This document shows, one piece after another, positions 54,665 through 63,785 of a stretch of DNA of 64,000 nt; the first letter of the stretch is position 1; every line of letters begins with the position of its first letter. The stretch is from Vibrio toranzoniae (GTDB lineage: Bacteria > Pseudomonadota > Gammaproteobacteria > Enterobacterales > Vibrionaceae): positions 186,001 to 250,000 of the forward strand of contig NZ_AP025515.1 in assembly GCF_024347655.1 (NCBI RefSeq). The letters run 5' to 3'. Under the pieces are notes generated by a model that searched no databases, was not told the DNA's origin, and saw only the letters and a program-made list of their open reading frames with translations. Both the position numbers and the translations under genes were made by a program.

Positions 54665-56047
54665 ATGCTAACGAAATTTCGTCCTTTTACTCGTGAATCG
54701 GGTGCACTTATGCACCTTTCGGTTCCAATCATTTTGACTCAAATAGCGACCCAAGCGATGGGATTTGTCGATACGACTATGGCTGGCCAAGTAAGCCCTG
54801 CCGATCTCGCCGCTATTGCACTTGGCACCAGCCTTTGGATTCCTGTATTACTGCTACTGCGTGGCGTGATTATGGCGTTAACGCCTGTTGTCGCTTACCA
54901 CCGCGGCGCACGCGACTTTCAAAGTATCTCTGTTGAATTCTTCCAGATGGTTTGGTTGGCATTAATCGCGAGTGTGCTACTTATCGCTTACTTGGTGAGT
55001 GCTAAACCGATCTTAGAATGGATTGGGGTTGCCGCTGAGATCATCCCTATCGGCAGTGACTATGCTTTCGCCCTAGCCTTCGGTGTGCCGGGTATTGCCC
55101 TGTTCTACACCTTGAATGGCTTCTGTGAGGGTATGAACAACACCAAAGTACCGATGATCATTTCCGTGGTTGGTTTGTTGGTGAATATTCCTGTCAACTA
55201 TGTGCTTATTTACGGTAAGTTCGGCTTCCCTGAAATGGGCGCTGTGGGTTGTGGTTGGGCGACGAGCTTGGTGTACTGGCTAATGTCGGGAATGTTGTAT
55301 GCTTACATTAAAGGCCATCATCACTACAAAACTATTATTAGCTTTGCGGACGCGAAACCAAAAGCAAAAGAGATGCTTCACCTTCTACGGTTAGGTCTGC
55401 CTATCGGGATGAGCATCGCAGTATGTGGCAGCATCTTTGCGGTAATCGCTCTGATGATTGGCCGTATTGGTGCAGAGAACGTAGCAGCAGCACAAATTGC
55501 ACTTAACATCTCAAGCCTAACTTACGTGATTCCTATGAGTATCTCGTTTGGTATTACGATTCGTGTTGGGCATGCACTAGGTGAAAAAGATGAACTTGGC
55601 GCCATTGAGCGCAGCAAAGTTGGTATCTTGGTTGCAGCATTAATTTCATTGCTTTCGGTTGCGATGTTCCTACTGTTCCCTGAATGGATCATTAGGCTTT
55701 ACACCACTGACCCTGCGATAAGCGCAACGGCAGCAGTATTGTTGACCTTTACGGCTATGTACCAATTCAGCGATGCATTGCAAACCTCGGCTAATGGCGC
55801 ACTGCGTGGCTATAAAGACACCAAGATCCCGATGATCTTAGCCATCGCTTCATACTGGGGCTTGGCACTACCATTGGGCATGGTGTTGGGCTTAACAGAC
55901 CACATTGTTCCAGCAATGGGGGAAAAAGGCTTTTGGATTGGTATTCTGACGGGCTTAAGCGTTTCAGCGACACTGATGTTACTTCGCTTGCGATACGTGA
56001 TTAAGAAGCGTGACTTGCCACCAGCAAGTGCTCCATTGGCAAACTAA
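54665..56047 (+). CDS. norM: MATE-family multidrug efflux transporter NorM
   Basis: 460 residues and twelve helices in two repeats (HLSVPIILTQIATQAMGFVDTTMAGQVSP; LLRLGLPIGMSIAVCGSIFAVIALMIGRIG). Length and N-terminus match Vibrio NorM, a Na+-coupled exporter of fluoroquinolones and cationic drugs. ATG 54665 has a weak SD (GTGAACTTCC). A decayed copy of its 3' part lies at 59257-59352. Confidence 0.92.
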   Translation: MLTKFRPFTRESGALMHLSVPIILTQIATQAMGFVDTTMAGQVSPADLAAIALGTSLWIPVLLLLRGVIMALTPVVAYHRGARDFQSISVEFFQMVWLALIASVLLIAYLVSAKPILEWIGVAAEIIPIGSDYAFALAFGVPGIALFYTLNGFCEGMNNTKVPMIISVVGLLVNIPVNYVLIYGKFGFPEMGAVGCGWATSLVYWLMSGMLYAYIKGHHHYKTIISFADAKPKAKEMLHLLRLGLPIGMSIAVCGSIFAVIALMIGRIGAENVAAAQIALNISSLTYVIPMSISFGITIRVGHALGEKDELGAIERSKVGILVAALISLLSVAMFLLFPEWIIRLYTTDPAISATAAVLLTFTAMYQFSDALQTSANGALRGYKDTKIPMILAIASYWGLALPLGMVLGLTDHIVPAMGEKGFWIGILTGLSVSATLMLLRLRYVIKKRDLPPASAPLAN

Positions 56048-56068
56048 GACAGAGCATCAAGCTAATAC

Positions 56069-56110
56069 AAAAAAGCGCGTTATTGCTACTCGGCAATAAC
56101 GCGCTTTTTT
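56069..56110. terminator. Intrinsic terminator of norM
   Basis: AGCGCGTTATTGC and GCAATAACGCGCT with A-run before and six T after (56069-56110). It also suits the convergent pilin-like gene. Confidence 0.85.
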
Positions 56111-56144
56111 ATTGAATTTCTATCAATCAGTTAAAGAGTGCGGT

Positions 56145-56714
56145 TTAACAATTGTTGTTAACAATACGGACTGTACACTCACATCCTTCATCAGGACATT
56201 GGCTGCCATTTGTTCGGCCAAAAGAGTCATAAAGAACAAAGCAACCTTGGCGCGTCTCTAGATCCGCGTCCGTTATGTTCGTACTATCTAGTTCAGCTTG
56301 GGTAAAATCGTAATCATAACCAACTACAGTATGTCGGTTACCGAAATCAGACGTTAAGCTGTCATCATCTGACAAGGTAAGGAAATCGAGCATTTTTAAT
56401 GGTTTATCACCGGACTCTCCTTGACTTTCAGGGCATAGCGTACCCCAATCAACTTCAACGCTACCAATACCAAAGTCAATCACATAGTTACTTTGGTCAC
56501 CTGGGTTTGTTGCGTCCGGATTAAGCCCAGCAATAATTGCTTTCGATGTTACCTGAGTAATTACCCCTTCCATTGCGCCCGCAACACCTTCAAGTACCGC
56601 TTCTCTCGCCGACTCTTGGATATTAAGAAACCTCGAGGCAGCCGTCACCGCTAATACCGCGAGTATAATGATCACTACGATCAGTTCCATTAGAGTAAAT
56701 CCGTTTTTATTCAT
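56145..56714 (-). CDS. Type IV pilin-like protein (MSHA-type prepilin)
   Basis: 189 residues from ATG 56714. MNKNG^FTLMELIVVIIILAVLAVTAASRFL is a class-A prepilin signal: Gly before Phe at the cleavage site and Glu at +5, then the hydrophobic helix. The C-terminal domain has Cys residues that could form the D-loop. It resembles MshA-like pilins but no other pilus genes are near, so it may be a minor pilin or a relic. The frame extends to 56762 without support. Confidence 0.82.
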   Translation of the reverse strand: MNKNGFTLMELIVVIIILAVLAVTAASRFLNIQESAREAVLEGVAGAMEGVITQVTSKAIIAGLNPDATNPGDQSNYVIDFGIGSVEVDWGTLCPESQGESGDKPLKMLDFLTLSDDDSLTSDFGNRHTVVGYDYDFTQAELDSTNITDADLETRQGCFVLYDSFGRTNGSQCPDEGCECTVRIVNNNC

Positions 56715-56943
56715 GACATCCACATCAGCTGATAGCTCTAGAGTATTAAATAGTTGAATCAATTATCAATAACTATACATTGTAATGAGCGATGTAACAC
56801 CTTATGTATCGCGTCAGAGCTATTGTATAGTCGATTTTTTGACCTTGCTTTGAATTCAAATACCTTTAAACTGAATCCTATCTTGTTTTGTCAATTATGA
56901 TTTTCTGATACTTGGCTTAGCCTTATTATCGGACTAAAATTAC

Positions 56944-57603
56944 ATGACAGCTAAACTTCGTATTCGCTACCAAACGATTGAAATCGAAAACACAGATATA
57001 CACCTTTGTACCCTACGTGATAATCAACAATTTAATGACCCAGATAATGTTGCACTCAATATCGGTATTTCATCCGCATCGTGGCCAATTTTTGGGGTTG
57101 TTTGGCCATCAAGTTTAGTCCTCGCCCACCATATGCTTCATTTTGATACTAAAAACAAACGTATTCTTGAAATAGGATGTGGTATGGCTTTATCTAGTTT
57201 GCTCCTCAATGAGCAACGAGCCAACATCACCGCTACCGACTTTCACCCTGAAGTTGAAGAGTTCTTAAATAGAAACATACAACTAAATAACCGAAAGAAA
57301 ATTGCTTTCGAACGCGTGGATTGGGCAGACAAAGAAAGCCAATTGGGTCTTTTTGATCTTATCATCGGTAGTGATCTTCTATATGAAGACCAACATGTTG
57401 AATTGTTGTCCTATTTTATTCAAAACCACGCCAACGATACTTGTGAAGTGATCATTGTCGATCCAGGCCGTGGACGAAAAAATAAACTGAGTGCCAAAAT
57501 GAGCGAGTACGGGTTTACAAATGACCACATACAACCAGAAAATACTGATTACTTAGAGCAAAAATTTAAAGGCCACATACTAAGATTCTCTCGGAACACC
57601 TAA
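56944..57603 (+). CDS. Class I SAM-dependent methyltransferase
   Basis: 219 residues with motif I ILEIGCGMALSSLLL, motif II acidic end of strand 2 (TATDFHPEVEEFL), and FDLIIGSDLLYE. The fold and spacing resemble the Methyltransf_16/lysine methyltransferase group acting on proteins. Substrate unknown. It is in the block bracketed by norM copies. Confidence 0.83.
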   Translation: MTAKLRIRYQTIEIENTDIHLCTLRDNQQFNDPDNVALNIGISSASWPIFGVVWPSSLVLAHHMLHFDTKNKRILEIGCGMALSSLLLNEQRANITATDFHPEVEEFLNRNIQLNNRKKIAFERVDWADKESQLGLFDLIIGSDLLYEDQHVELLSYFIQNHANDTCEVIIVDPGRGRKNKLSAKMSEYGFTNDHIQPENTDYLEQKFKGHILRFSRNT

Positions 57604-57868
57604 AAGTACAGTACATTTCATTCATACGGGCTGCCATACCCAGATTTGAGTGCAGTCCGTCTTAAGTGCCAGTATGAAGAGACTTAAAGTGAGCTATATT
57701 GATGCAGTAATGAACCGCTCACTCACACATATTTAAGAAAAACATTTTGAGCATATATTATTAAGCGGCATTTAATGTTTATCATTCTATTGCGTAAAAC
57801 TGGTACATTAAAACAAAGTCTTGGTATAACAGTCCAACTACCTACACTGCTCATAGGAAGTTAAATGA

Positions 57869-59260
57869 ATGAACAAAGTAACGCCATTATTACCTGAGTC
57901 TAATTACATTCAATTGTCTGAGCTAATGCTATCGTTGACAACAGCTCTGGATATGACGGAAGGACAACCACCAGAACATTGTATTCGTTGCTGCTGGATA
58001 GGCATGCACATAGGTGAGAAAATCGGTTTATCAGAAAGCGAACTTCATGATCTCTATTTTACCCTGTTACTAAAAGATACTGGTTGTAGTAGTAATGCAG
58101 CCCGTATTTGCGAACTCTATCTCGCTGATGATCAAGAGTTTAAACGTAACTTTAAGACGGTAGGAACAAGTCTATCAAGTGTCATTAACTTTGTTATTCG
58201 CAATACGGGGAAAAATAAAAACTGGTTAACTCGCATCACTAAGACGATAGATATCTTAAAAAATGGCGATTCCTACGCTCAAGAGTTGATAGAAACTCGC
58301 TGTTCGAGAGGTGCTGATATTGCGAGAGAATTAAGGTTTAATGAAAACGTCGCATTGGGGGTTCATTCTTTAGATGAACATTGGGATGGTAGTGGTCGGC
58401 CAGAAAACCTCGCTCAACAAAATATTCCATTAAACTCTCGTATTGCGTTACTCGCACAAGTTATTGACGTTTTTCAATTTGAACACAATTTCGAAACCGC
58501 GCTAAACGAAGCAAACGAAAGAAGTGGAAGTTGGTTTGATCCCACTTTAGTTTCTGCGATAAACGAAATAGCAAAGGATAACGAATTCAGCACTGCCTTA
58601 ACCTCATCAAATATCATTGATAAAGTCATGGCATTAGCGCCAGCAAAAGCCAGCATACTCATTGATGATGACTACCTTGATTGCATCGTTTTTGCGTTTG
58701 GAAAAATTATCGACAGTAAAAGCCCTTTCACATCAGGTCATAGCGAGAGAGTTGCCTTCTTTACTGACCTTATTGCTATCGAAATGGGGGTATCAGAAGA
58801 AGAACGGAAATGGCTTAAGCGTGCAGCGTTATTGCACGATGTTGGGAAGTTAGGTGTGAGCAATACAATACTCGATAAACCTGGAAAATTAGATGACGAT
58901 GAATGGTTATCCGTTCAACAACATGCTCAATTTACTAAAGATATATTATCGCAGATAACCCCCTTTAAAAACCTATCAAACATGGCAGGTAGCCATCATG
59001 AGAAGCTTGATGGCACTGGATACCCCAACAAACTAAGTGCTGAATCCATTGTATTGTCAACCCGAATTATCACTACCGCTGATATTTTTGATGCTATTAC
59101 AGCAGAACGACCTTACCGCGGAGCAGTACCAGTCCCAAAAACATTGGATATAATGTCTGAAAATTTAAATACTGCAATTGATCCTGAATGCTTTGAAGCA
59201 TTAAAGCGTGCGTTGGATAAATTGCCAGAGGAACTGACAACTCTTGATTCCGCTGTTTAG
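57869..59260 (+). CDS. Tandem HD-GYP cyclic-dinucleotide phosphodiesterase
   Basis: 463 residues with two related halves. The C-terminal half (about 270-450) has LLHDVGKLG, SHHEKLDGTGYP and the SGHSERVA His, all metal and substrate residues of active HD-GYP domains. The N-terminal half is degenerate: the HD pair is KD (LLLKDTG) and the GYP loop reads HWDGSGRP. It should hydrolyse c-di-GMP or, as described for V. cholerae V-cGAP enzymes, 3'3'-cGAMP. Its TAG stop is within the duplicated norM fragment. Confidence 0.88.
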   Translation: MNKVTPLLPESNYIQLSELMLSLTTALDMTEGQPPEHCIRCCWIGMHIGEKIGLSESELHDLYFTLLLKDTGCSSNAARICELYLADDQEFKRNFKTVGTSLSSVINFVIRNTGKNKNWLTRITKTIDILKNGDSYAQELIETRCSRGADIARELRFNENVALGVHSLDEHWDGSGRPENLAQQNIPLNSRIALLAQVIDVFQFEHNFETALNEANERSGSWFDPTLVSAINEIAKDNEFSTALTSSNIIDKVMALAPAKASILIDDDYLDCIVFAFGKIIDSKSPFTSGHSERVAFFTDLIAIEMGVSEEERKWLKRAALLHDVGKLGVSNTILDKPGKLDDDEWLSVQQHAQFTKDILSQITPFKNLSNMAGSHHEKLDGTGYPNKLSAESIVLSTRIITTADIFDAITAERPYRGAVPVPKTLDIMSENLNTAIDPECFEALKRALDKLPEELTTLDSAV

Positions 59261-59352
59261 CCATCGCTTCATACTAGGGCTTGGCACTGCCACTCGGCAT
59301 GGTGTTCGAATACAAAAAAGCGCGTTACTGCTAATTAGCAATAACGCGCTAT
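59257..59352 (+). pseudogene. Decayed second copy of the norM 3' region and terminator
   Basis: 59257-59304 matches norM 55838-55885 at 44 of 48 positions (TTAGCCATCGCTTCATACT.. through ..GGCATGGTGTT). It then jumps to AATACAAAAAAGCGCGTTA.., a copy of the norM terminator (56064-56115) with its T-run lost. About 175 bases are missing between the two parts. It starts at the HD-GYP stop codon and its hairpin may end that transcript. Confidence 0.8.
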
Positions 59353-59401
59353 TGAATAACGGGAAATCCGACATACCTCTTAGTGAGATATGTTAGGAAG
59401 T

Positions 59402-60961
59402 CTAGATTTTAAATGAACCAACATAACGATCGAGGGCTTGCGACAGATCGGCCAGTTGCTGGCTCGATTGTTCCAACTTTTCACTTGCACTTAAGCCATT
59501 CTTCACTGAAATATTCACCGTATCCATATTCATATTGATCTCATTCGCTACCGCTGATTGCTGCTCGGTTGCTGTCGCAACTTGAGTGTTAATATCGAGA
59601 ATAGCCAAAACTTGTGTAGAGATTTTTTCCAAAGCTTGGCGCGCCATTTCGGTTTCGGTGGTGCCCTCTTCAATTAAGCTCTTACTATTACTCATCGAGT
59701 TAACGGCGTTTTTAGCTTCAGTTTGAAGTTGGTTGATCATGGTGTCAATTTCATCTGTCGACTGTGCCGTTTTTGTTGCAAGGTTACGAACTTCATCGGC
59801 AACGACAGCAAAACCTCGACCTGCCTCACCGGCACGTGCCGCTTCAATTGCAGCGTTAAGCGCAAGCAGATTCGTTTGTTCAGATATACCTCTAATAACA
59901 TCAAGAATAGTGCCGATCGATTGTGTGTTATCAGCTAGACTCACGATGATGTTAGACGCACTCGTCATTTCTGCTTCAAGGTTAGCAATCGAGGTTGTTG
60001 TCTTTTCGATTGTGTTATGCCCTTCTTGAGTCTCGCTGGTTGCCATATTTGCCGCATTTGCCGCATTTGCAGCGCTCGATGCAATTTCATTAACCGTAGC
60101 AATCATTTCATTCATAGATGTCACAACCAACATCGTTTGTTCGTTTTGTTCTTGTCCTCTTTGCAATGCTTGTTGTGACTGTTCACGAAGAGCAATAGCG
60201 GTGCTATTTAATTCAACGCCGGTATTTACGGTTTGCGTAATTATCTCGTGTACCTTGCCCACGAACACATTGAAAGCTGACGAGATTTGAGCGACTTCAT
60301 CGTTCCCCTTAATTGGCAATCGGACTGTTAAATCGCCATCACCTTCAGAAATATCATGTAATGTATTTTTCAATACCAAGAGGGGTTGCATCAATTTGTT
60401 TAGAAGGAGTGACAGAACAACGAGACAAACAACAAAAATAACAATCATTGAAACCAACTGGTAACTAATTATTCCATTTGTTGCTTGGCTGACTTCGGTG
60501 ATTGGAATACCGATATCAAAGGTGCCATAAAGTTCACCGTTGACATAGATAGGCGCCATGATATCAAACACCCATACTTGCTGCACATCAGCGTACCACT
60601 TCGAGTACTGCTGTACGCCTTTAGTTGCGCCTTCAACGGTATAACTATCTTCATAAACTTTGTTGAGTTTCTTTTTATCACTGTGTGCAATAGCAGTTAC
60701 GTTACTATCAATAACAACGGCATAACTAACATCATTGCGCTGTTTAAGTTCACTAACCAGTTTTTGTAAGTCTTGAACTGGATTGTTCGAGTTTTCTAGG
60801 ACATACCCTGCATTGCCAGCTAAAAATTCCGCTTGAACTTGAGATTTATTTAAGATTATCTCATCAATTTTTTCGCTTGAAATGAGATAGGTTGAAACCA
60901 TACTCGCAGCGACCGCAATACCAAACATAATAAAAACGGCTAATAGGATTGTTTTCTTCAT
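59402..60961 (-). CDS. Methyl-accepting chemotaxis protein with single-Cache sensor
   Basis: 519 residues: TM1 ([22 protein letters not shown]), a periplasmic sCache-like domain of ~140 residues ([35 protein letters not shown]), TM2, HAMP ([25 protein letters not shown]) and a signalling domain with [36 protein letters not shown]. No CheR/CheB pentapeptide is visible at the C-terminus. Ligand unknown; sCache domains often bind small organic acids. Confidence 0.9.
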   Translation of the reverse strand: MKKTILLAVFIMFGIAVAASMVSTYLISSEKIDEIILNKSQVQAEFLAGNAGYVLENSNNPVQDLQKLVSELKQRNDVSYAVVIDSNVTAIAHSDKKKLNKVYEDSYTVEGATKGVQQYSKWYADVQQVWVFDIMAPIYVNGELYGTFDIGIPITEVSQATNGIISYQLVSMIVIFVVCLVVLSLLLNKLMQPLLVLKNTLHDISEGDGDLTVRLPIKGNDEVAQISSAFNVFVGKVHEIITQTVNTGVELNSTAIALREQSQQALQRGQEQNEQTMLVVTSMNEMIATVNEIASSAANAANAANMATSETQEGHNTIEKTTTSIANLEAEMTSASNIIVSLADNTQSIGTILDVIRGISEQTNLLALNAAIEAARAGEAGRGFAVVADEVRNLATKTAQSTDEIDTMINQLQTEAKNAVNSMSNSKSLIEEGTTETEMARQALEKISTQVLAILDINTQVATATEQQSAVANEINMNMDTVNISVKNGLSASEKLEQSSQQLADLSQALDRYVGSFKI

Positions 60962-61359
60962 TTAGGTTGTCTCAACGCAAGTTTATTAAAAATTCTTTAG
61001 AGGTTTAAGAACTAAACCTGAGCTCGCATACAACACTTCTCATGTTAAAGCTCGCTACTGTTCTTTATCTGTCTAAATCTCGATAACTTTAGCGAAATTG
61101 TATGAAATCGTAACATTTGCACAATGTTTACTAATTATTTGGAACGCGTTAGTTACTTGAAGGTTGGGAGAGGAGTATAAATACGATAAATGGAAATGAT
61201 TAAACACAAATACTTACGGTATCGCAGTTTTAAATCATGCCAATTTAGGAAGGATTAGGGGATTTAACAAAGACGGCCCTAAGGAGACCGCCCTGCTAGT
61301 GATATCTAGTAAGCCACATAACTAATGGAGATAATGGCCTAGCCATCAAATATACCGAT
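60962..61359. other. Intergenic region, no gene seen
   Basis: 398 bases upstream of the chemoreceptor and downstream of the carbonic anhydrase. An imperfect GC-rich hairpin near 61270-61295 could end the latter's transcript. A 22-codon ORF at about 61190 has no usable SD. Confidence 0.4.
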
Positions 61360-62220
61360 TTAGTTGCGGATTGGTGACAGTAGTTCTGGGTTTACCACTA
61401 AATTTCTCACACCGTGTGCGTGATCTTCGTTAAAGTCGTTTCCTTCACACCAACGGCCAACAGTCGCAATATTAACTTTCGCCACTTGTGGTCTCACGTT
61501 CCATGTAACTTGGAAAGGCGAGCCTTGTTCATTGTAACTAGGACCGGTGGTAGAACCTGAATATTGAATCGCAGTTCCTGTATCTTTCGGAATATTGGGG
61601 GCTTGGTGCAAGCCATCGACTTTAGTGTGCTTAGCCAAGGTGTCGAAGTCGAGTGCTTTATCGTCATTCACCAACACATAGACTTGGGTTTCTACACGCA
61701 GTTGCGGGTTAGTAATTGCATCATTGAAACAAGCCCCAAGCGTTTCACCCGGTGCGACTTGCGCCGTTGAATACACGTAATGCACCTCAATAGTATCACC
61801 CGAATAAAGAGAGCCATGCTCACTAGGGCAAACCTTTTGACCGAATGATTTAAGCTCATTGGTACTCAATTTACCTGTGTACTTGTAACCACTTTGGAAA
61901 CCTTTACCATCACCGTTACCGACGTATTGAGTAAACTCACCGCCTTTGTGCTCAGCATTCTTATGAAAATGAATATTACACAAGTTCATAGCTGCTGAAT
62001 CTGGCGCGTCCGAAAACAGGTGGGCGTTAGTGCCTTCGAAAGAACCTAAATCTCGAGGAGCTTGCGGGCCAAACCCTTTCCCTTGTGTATTTTCCGATAA
62101 CTGCGATCTTTGCTCGGCTATGACACTGTCTGAAACGGGCTCATGGTTCGCGTTAGACGCGCTTGCTTGACCTGACAATAGAGCCATAACTACACCTAAA
62201 AATACACTTCTACTCTTCAT
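61360..62220 (-). CDS. Delta-class carbonic anhydrase-like periplasmic protein
   Basis: 286 residues with a signal peptide (SRSVFLGVVMALLSGQASA). The segment MNLCNIHFHKNAEHKGGEF carries the His cluster of the delta-CA family, first known from diatoms and present in some marine bacteria; a second conserved part is IEVHYVYSTAQVAPGETLGACF. It would hydrate CO2 in the periplasm. Cys residues may form disulphides. No inorganic-carbon transporter adjoins it. Family assignment is from memory of these motifs. Confidence 0.75.
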   Translation of the reverse strand: MKSRSVFLGVVMALLSGQASASNANHEPVSDSVIAEQRSQLSENTQGKGFGPQAPRDLGSFEGTNAHLFSDAPDSAAMNLCNIHFHKNAEHKGGEFTQYVGNGDGKGFQSGYKYTGKLSTNELKSFGQKVCPSEHGSLYSGDTIEVHYVYSTAQVAPGETLGACFNDAITNPQLRVETQVYVLVNDDKALDFDTLAKHTKVDGLHQAPNIPKDTGTAIQYSGSTTGPSYNEQGSPFQVTWNVRPQVAKVNIATVGRWCEGNDFNEDHAHGVRNLVVNPELLSPIRN

Positions 62221-62353
62221 GCTTCGTCCCTAAAATATTGATAAATCGACTTAAATATCAAGCTTCACCGCGCACATATTACAGCAATCAAAAGCGAATA
62301 TAAGGTACCGTCTTAGTAAGATTAGATTCCATTGTTTACTTTGATATCAGTGT

Positions 62354-62383
62354 AAAAGCTTTTAAGAATCGTCTTAAAAGCTT
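62354..62383 (-). terminator. Hairpin downstream of trpS2
   Basis: A perfect 13-bp stem AAAGCTTTTAAGA/TCTTAAAAGCTTT (62354-62366 / 62371-62383) lies 130 bases past the trpS2 stop. It is AT-rich and has only a short T-run. Confidence 0.5.
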
Positions 62384-62512
62384 TAATACACGTAGCCCGT
62401 TAGACACGATAAATACATGATAGGTCGAACAAACGCCTACTTGTGTCGATTGTATCTTTATTCAAGCAGGTCGATTTGTAAGGTTCCAATATCAGAGATT
62501 TAATCTACTTAT

Positions 62513-63535
62513 TTACAAAATATTCAGCCCGAATAGATCTTTAACCTCCAACAGCACTGATTCAGTTCTCTCTTTCGAGACCTGAGTGCCTTTACGTAAG
62601 ATATCGATGAGCTGTGCTTTGTCATCTAACAGCTCAGCTCTTCTTTCGCGGATTGGACGCAACATATCTTGCAGGCACTCTTCCAGTACTTTCTTCGTCT
62701 GACCATCGCCTAATCCACCTCTTCGGTAGTGCTCTTTTAGTTCACTGATATAGTTAACGTCAGTATGAAAAGCATCAAGATAAGTGAACACTATATTCCC
62801 CTCGACTTTGCCAGGATCTTCAATTCTTAGATGAGTTGGATCGGTATACATAGATTTCACAGCCACCCGAATCTCTTTCTCTGTTGCACCTAAATTAATG
62901 GCGTTGCCCATTGATTTAGACATCTTGCTTTTGCCGTCGGTGCTCGGAAGACGAGAGGCATTACTAAGCAGAGGTTTACACTCATTTAAGATTGGCTTAC
63001 CCGCGAGTGAGTTTACTTTTCTCACGATCTCATTGGTCTGTTCTAGCATTGGCAATTGATCGTCACCAACAGGAATCAAGGTTGCATTAAAGGCCGTGAT
63101 ATCAGCAGCTTGTGAGATAGGATAAGTGAGAAAGCCGGCTGGAATTGAGCGCCCAAATTCTTTGTTATGGATTTCGCTTTTCACGGTTGGGTTACGCTCC
63201 AACCGAGCGATAGATACAAGGTTGCTATAGAACATGGTGAGTTCAGCCAGTGCTGATAGGTGTGATTGAAGGCAAATCGTGGTCTTGGTCGGATCAATGC
63301 CCACCGCGAGATAATCAGCCACCACATTGAGAATGTTAGACGAAACCTTTGCCGGATTATGGGCGTTATCAGTAAGCCCCTGCATGTCGGCAACCAGTAT
63401 CGTTTGGTCGTGAATATGCTGCAATGAAATTCGCTGCTGAAGTGAACCAACATAGTGACCCAGATGCAAAGGACCTGTCGCTCGGTCGCCAGTCAGAATG
63501 ATTTCCGATTTGTTCGTGTTTTGAGGTGTTTTCAT
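62513..63535 (-). CDS. trpS2: Tryptophanyl-tRNA synthetase, second type (TrpS2)
   Basis: 340 residues of class I synthetase: HLGH (residues 24-27) for HIGH, DMQGLTDN, and KSKMSKSMGNAI for KMSKS. It charges tRNA-Trp. Its sequence (ILTGDRATGPLHLGHYVGSL; PVGDDQLPMLEQTNEIVRK) differs from the usual Gammaproteobacterial TrpS and resembles the longer-lineage type often kept as an inducible second copy. ATG 63535 has GGAG upstream, but that SD is inside a hairpin, and the leader encodes a Trp-Trp peptide. The claim that it is a second copy is inference; the main trpS would be elsewhere. Confidence 0.9.
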   Translation of the reverse strand: MKTPQNTNKSEIILTGDRATGPLHLGHYVGSLQQRISLQHIHDQTILVADMQGLTDNAHNPAKVSSNILNVVADYLAVGIDPTKTTICLQSHLSALAELTMFYSNLVSIARLERNPTVKSEIHNKEFGRSIPAGFLTYPISQAADITAFNATLIPVGDDQLPMLEQTNEIVRKVNSLAGKPILNECKPLLSNASRLPSTDGKSKMSKSMGNAINLGATEKEIRVAVKSMYTDPTHLRIEDPGKVEGNIVFTYLDAFHTDVNYISELKEHYRRGGLGDGQTKKVLEECLQDMLRPIRERRAELLDDKAQLIDILRKGTQVSKERTESVLLEVKDLFGLNIL

Positions 63536-63539
63536 GGGG

Positions 63540-63659
63540 TATCTCCAAGTTAAAAAGGCTACTGGAGATAAAAAGAGGCGACATTTTTGATGACATTCTT
63601 AGCTACCGTCCAGCAGCTAAAGAATGTGAGTATTCCGTGCTGCTCTGTTAAGAGCACCA
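63540..63659 (-). promoter_or_regulatory. Tryptophan attenuator-like leader of trpS2
   Basis: On the minus strand three pairings compete. 1:2 TGGTGCTCT (63659-63651) with AGAGCAGCA (63646-63638) overlaps the Trp codons. 2:3 AGCAGC (63644-63639) with GCTGCT (63617-63612). 3:4 ACATTCTTTAGCT (63627-63615) with AGCTAAGAATGT (63604-63593). A last hairpin TATCTCCA/TGGAGATA (63570-63563 / 63547-63540) hides the trpS2 SD. No U-tract directly follows 3:4, so control may be of translation rather than transcription. Confidence 0.7.
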
Positions 63660-63698
63660 CCAAAAGAAAATTGAAGTTGAAGCAGAATTAAATTTCAT
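63648..63698 (-). CDS. Trp-rich leader peptide of trpS2 (16 aa)
   Basis: ATG 63698 to TAA 63648 encodes MKFNSASTSIFFWWCS, with two adjacent Trp codons (63662-63657) three to four codons before the stop. A ribosome stalled there for lack of charged tRNA-Trp would cover stem 1. The SD is weak. Only its position and Trp codons support it, but these are exactly what a trp attenuator needs. Confidence 0.7.
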   Translation of the reverse strand: MKFNSASTSIFFWWCS

Positions 63699-63785
63699 GG
63701 TTAAAACTTATCAACAATACTGACGAGCGACAACTGTTATTTACGCGCACCAAGAAAATAGGTTTAAGATTAACAGGTTATAGGC

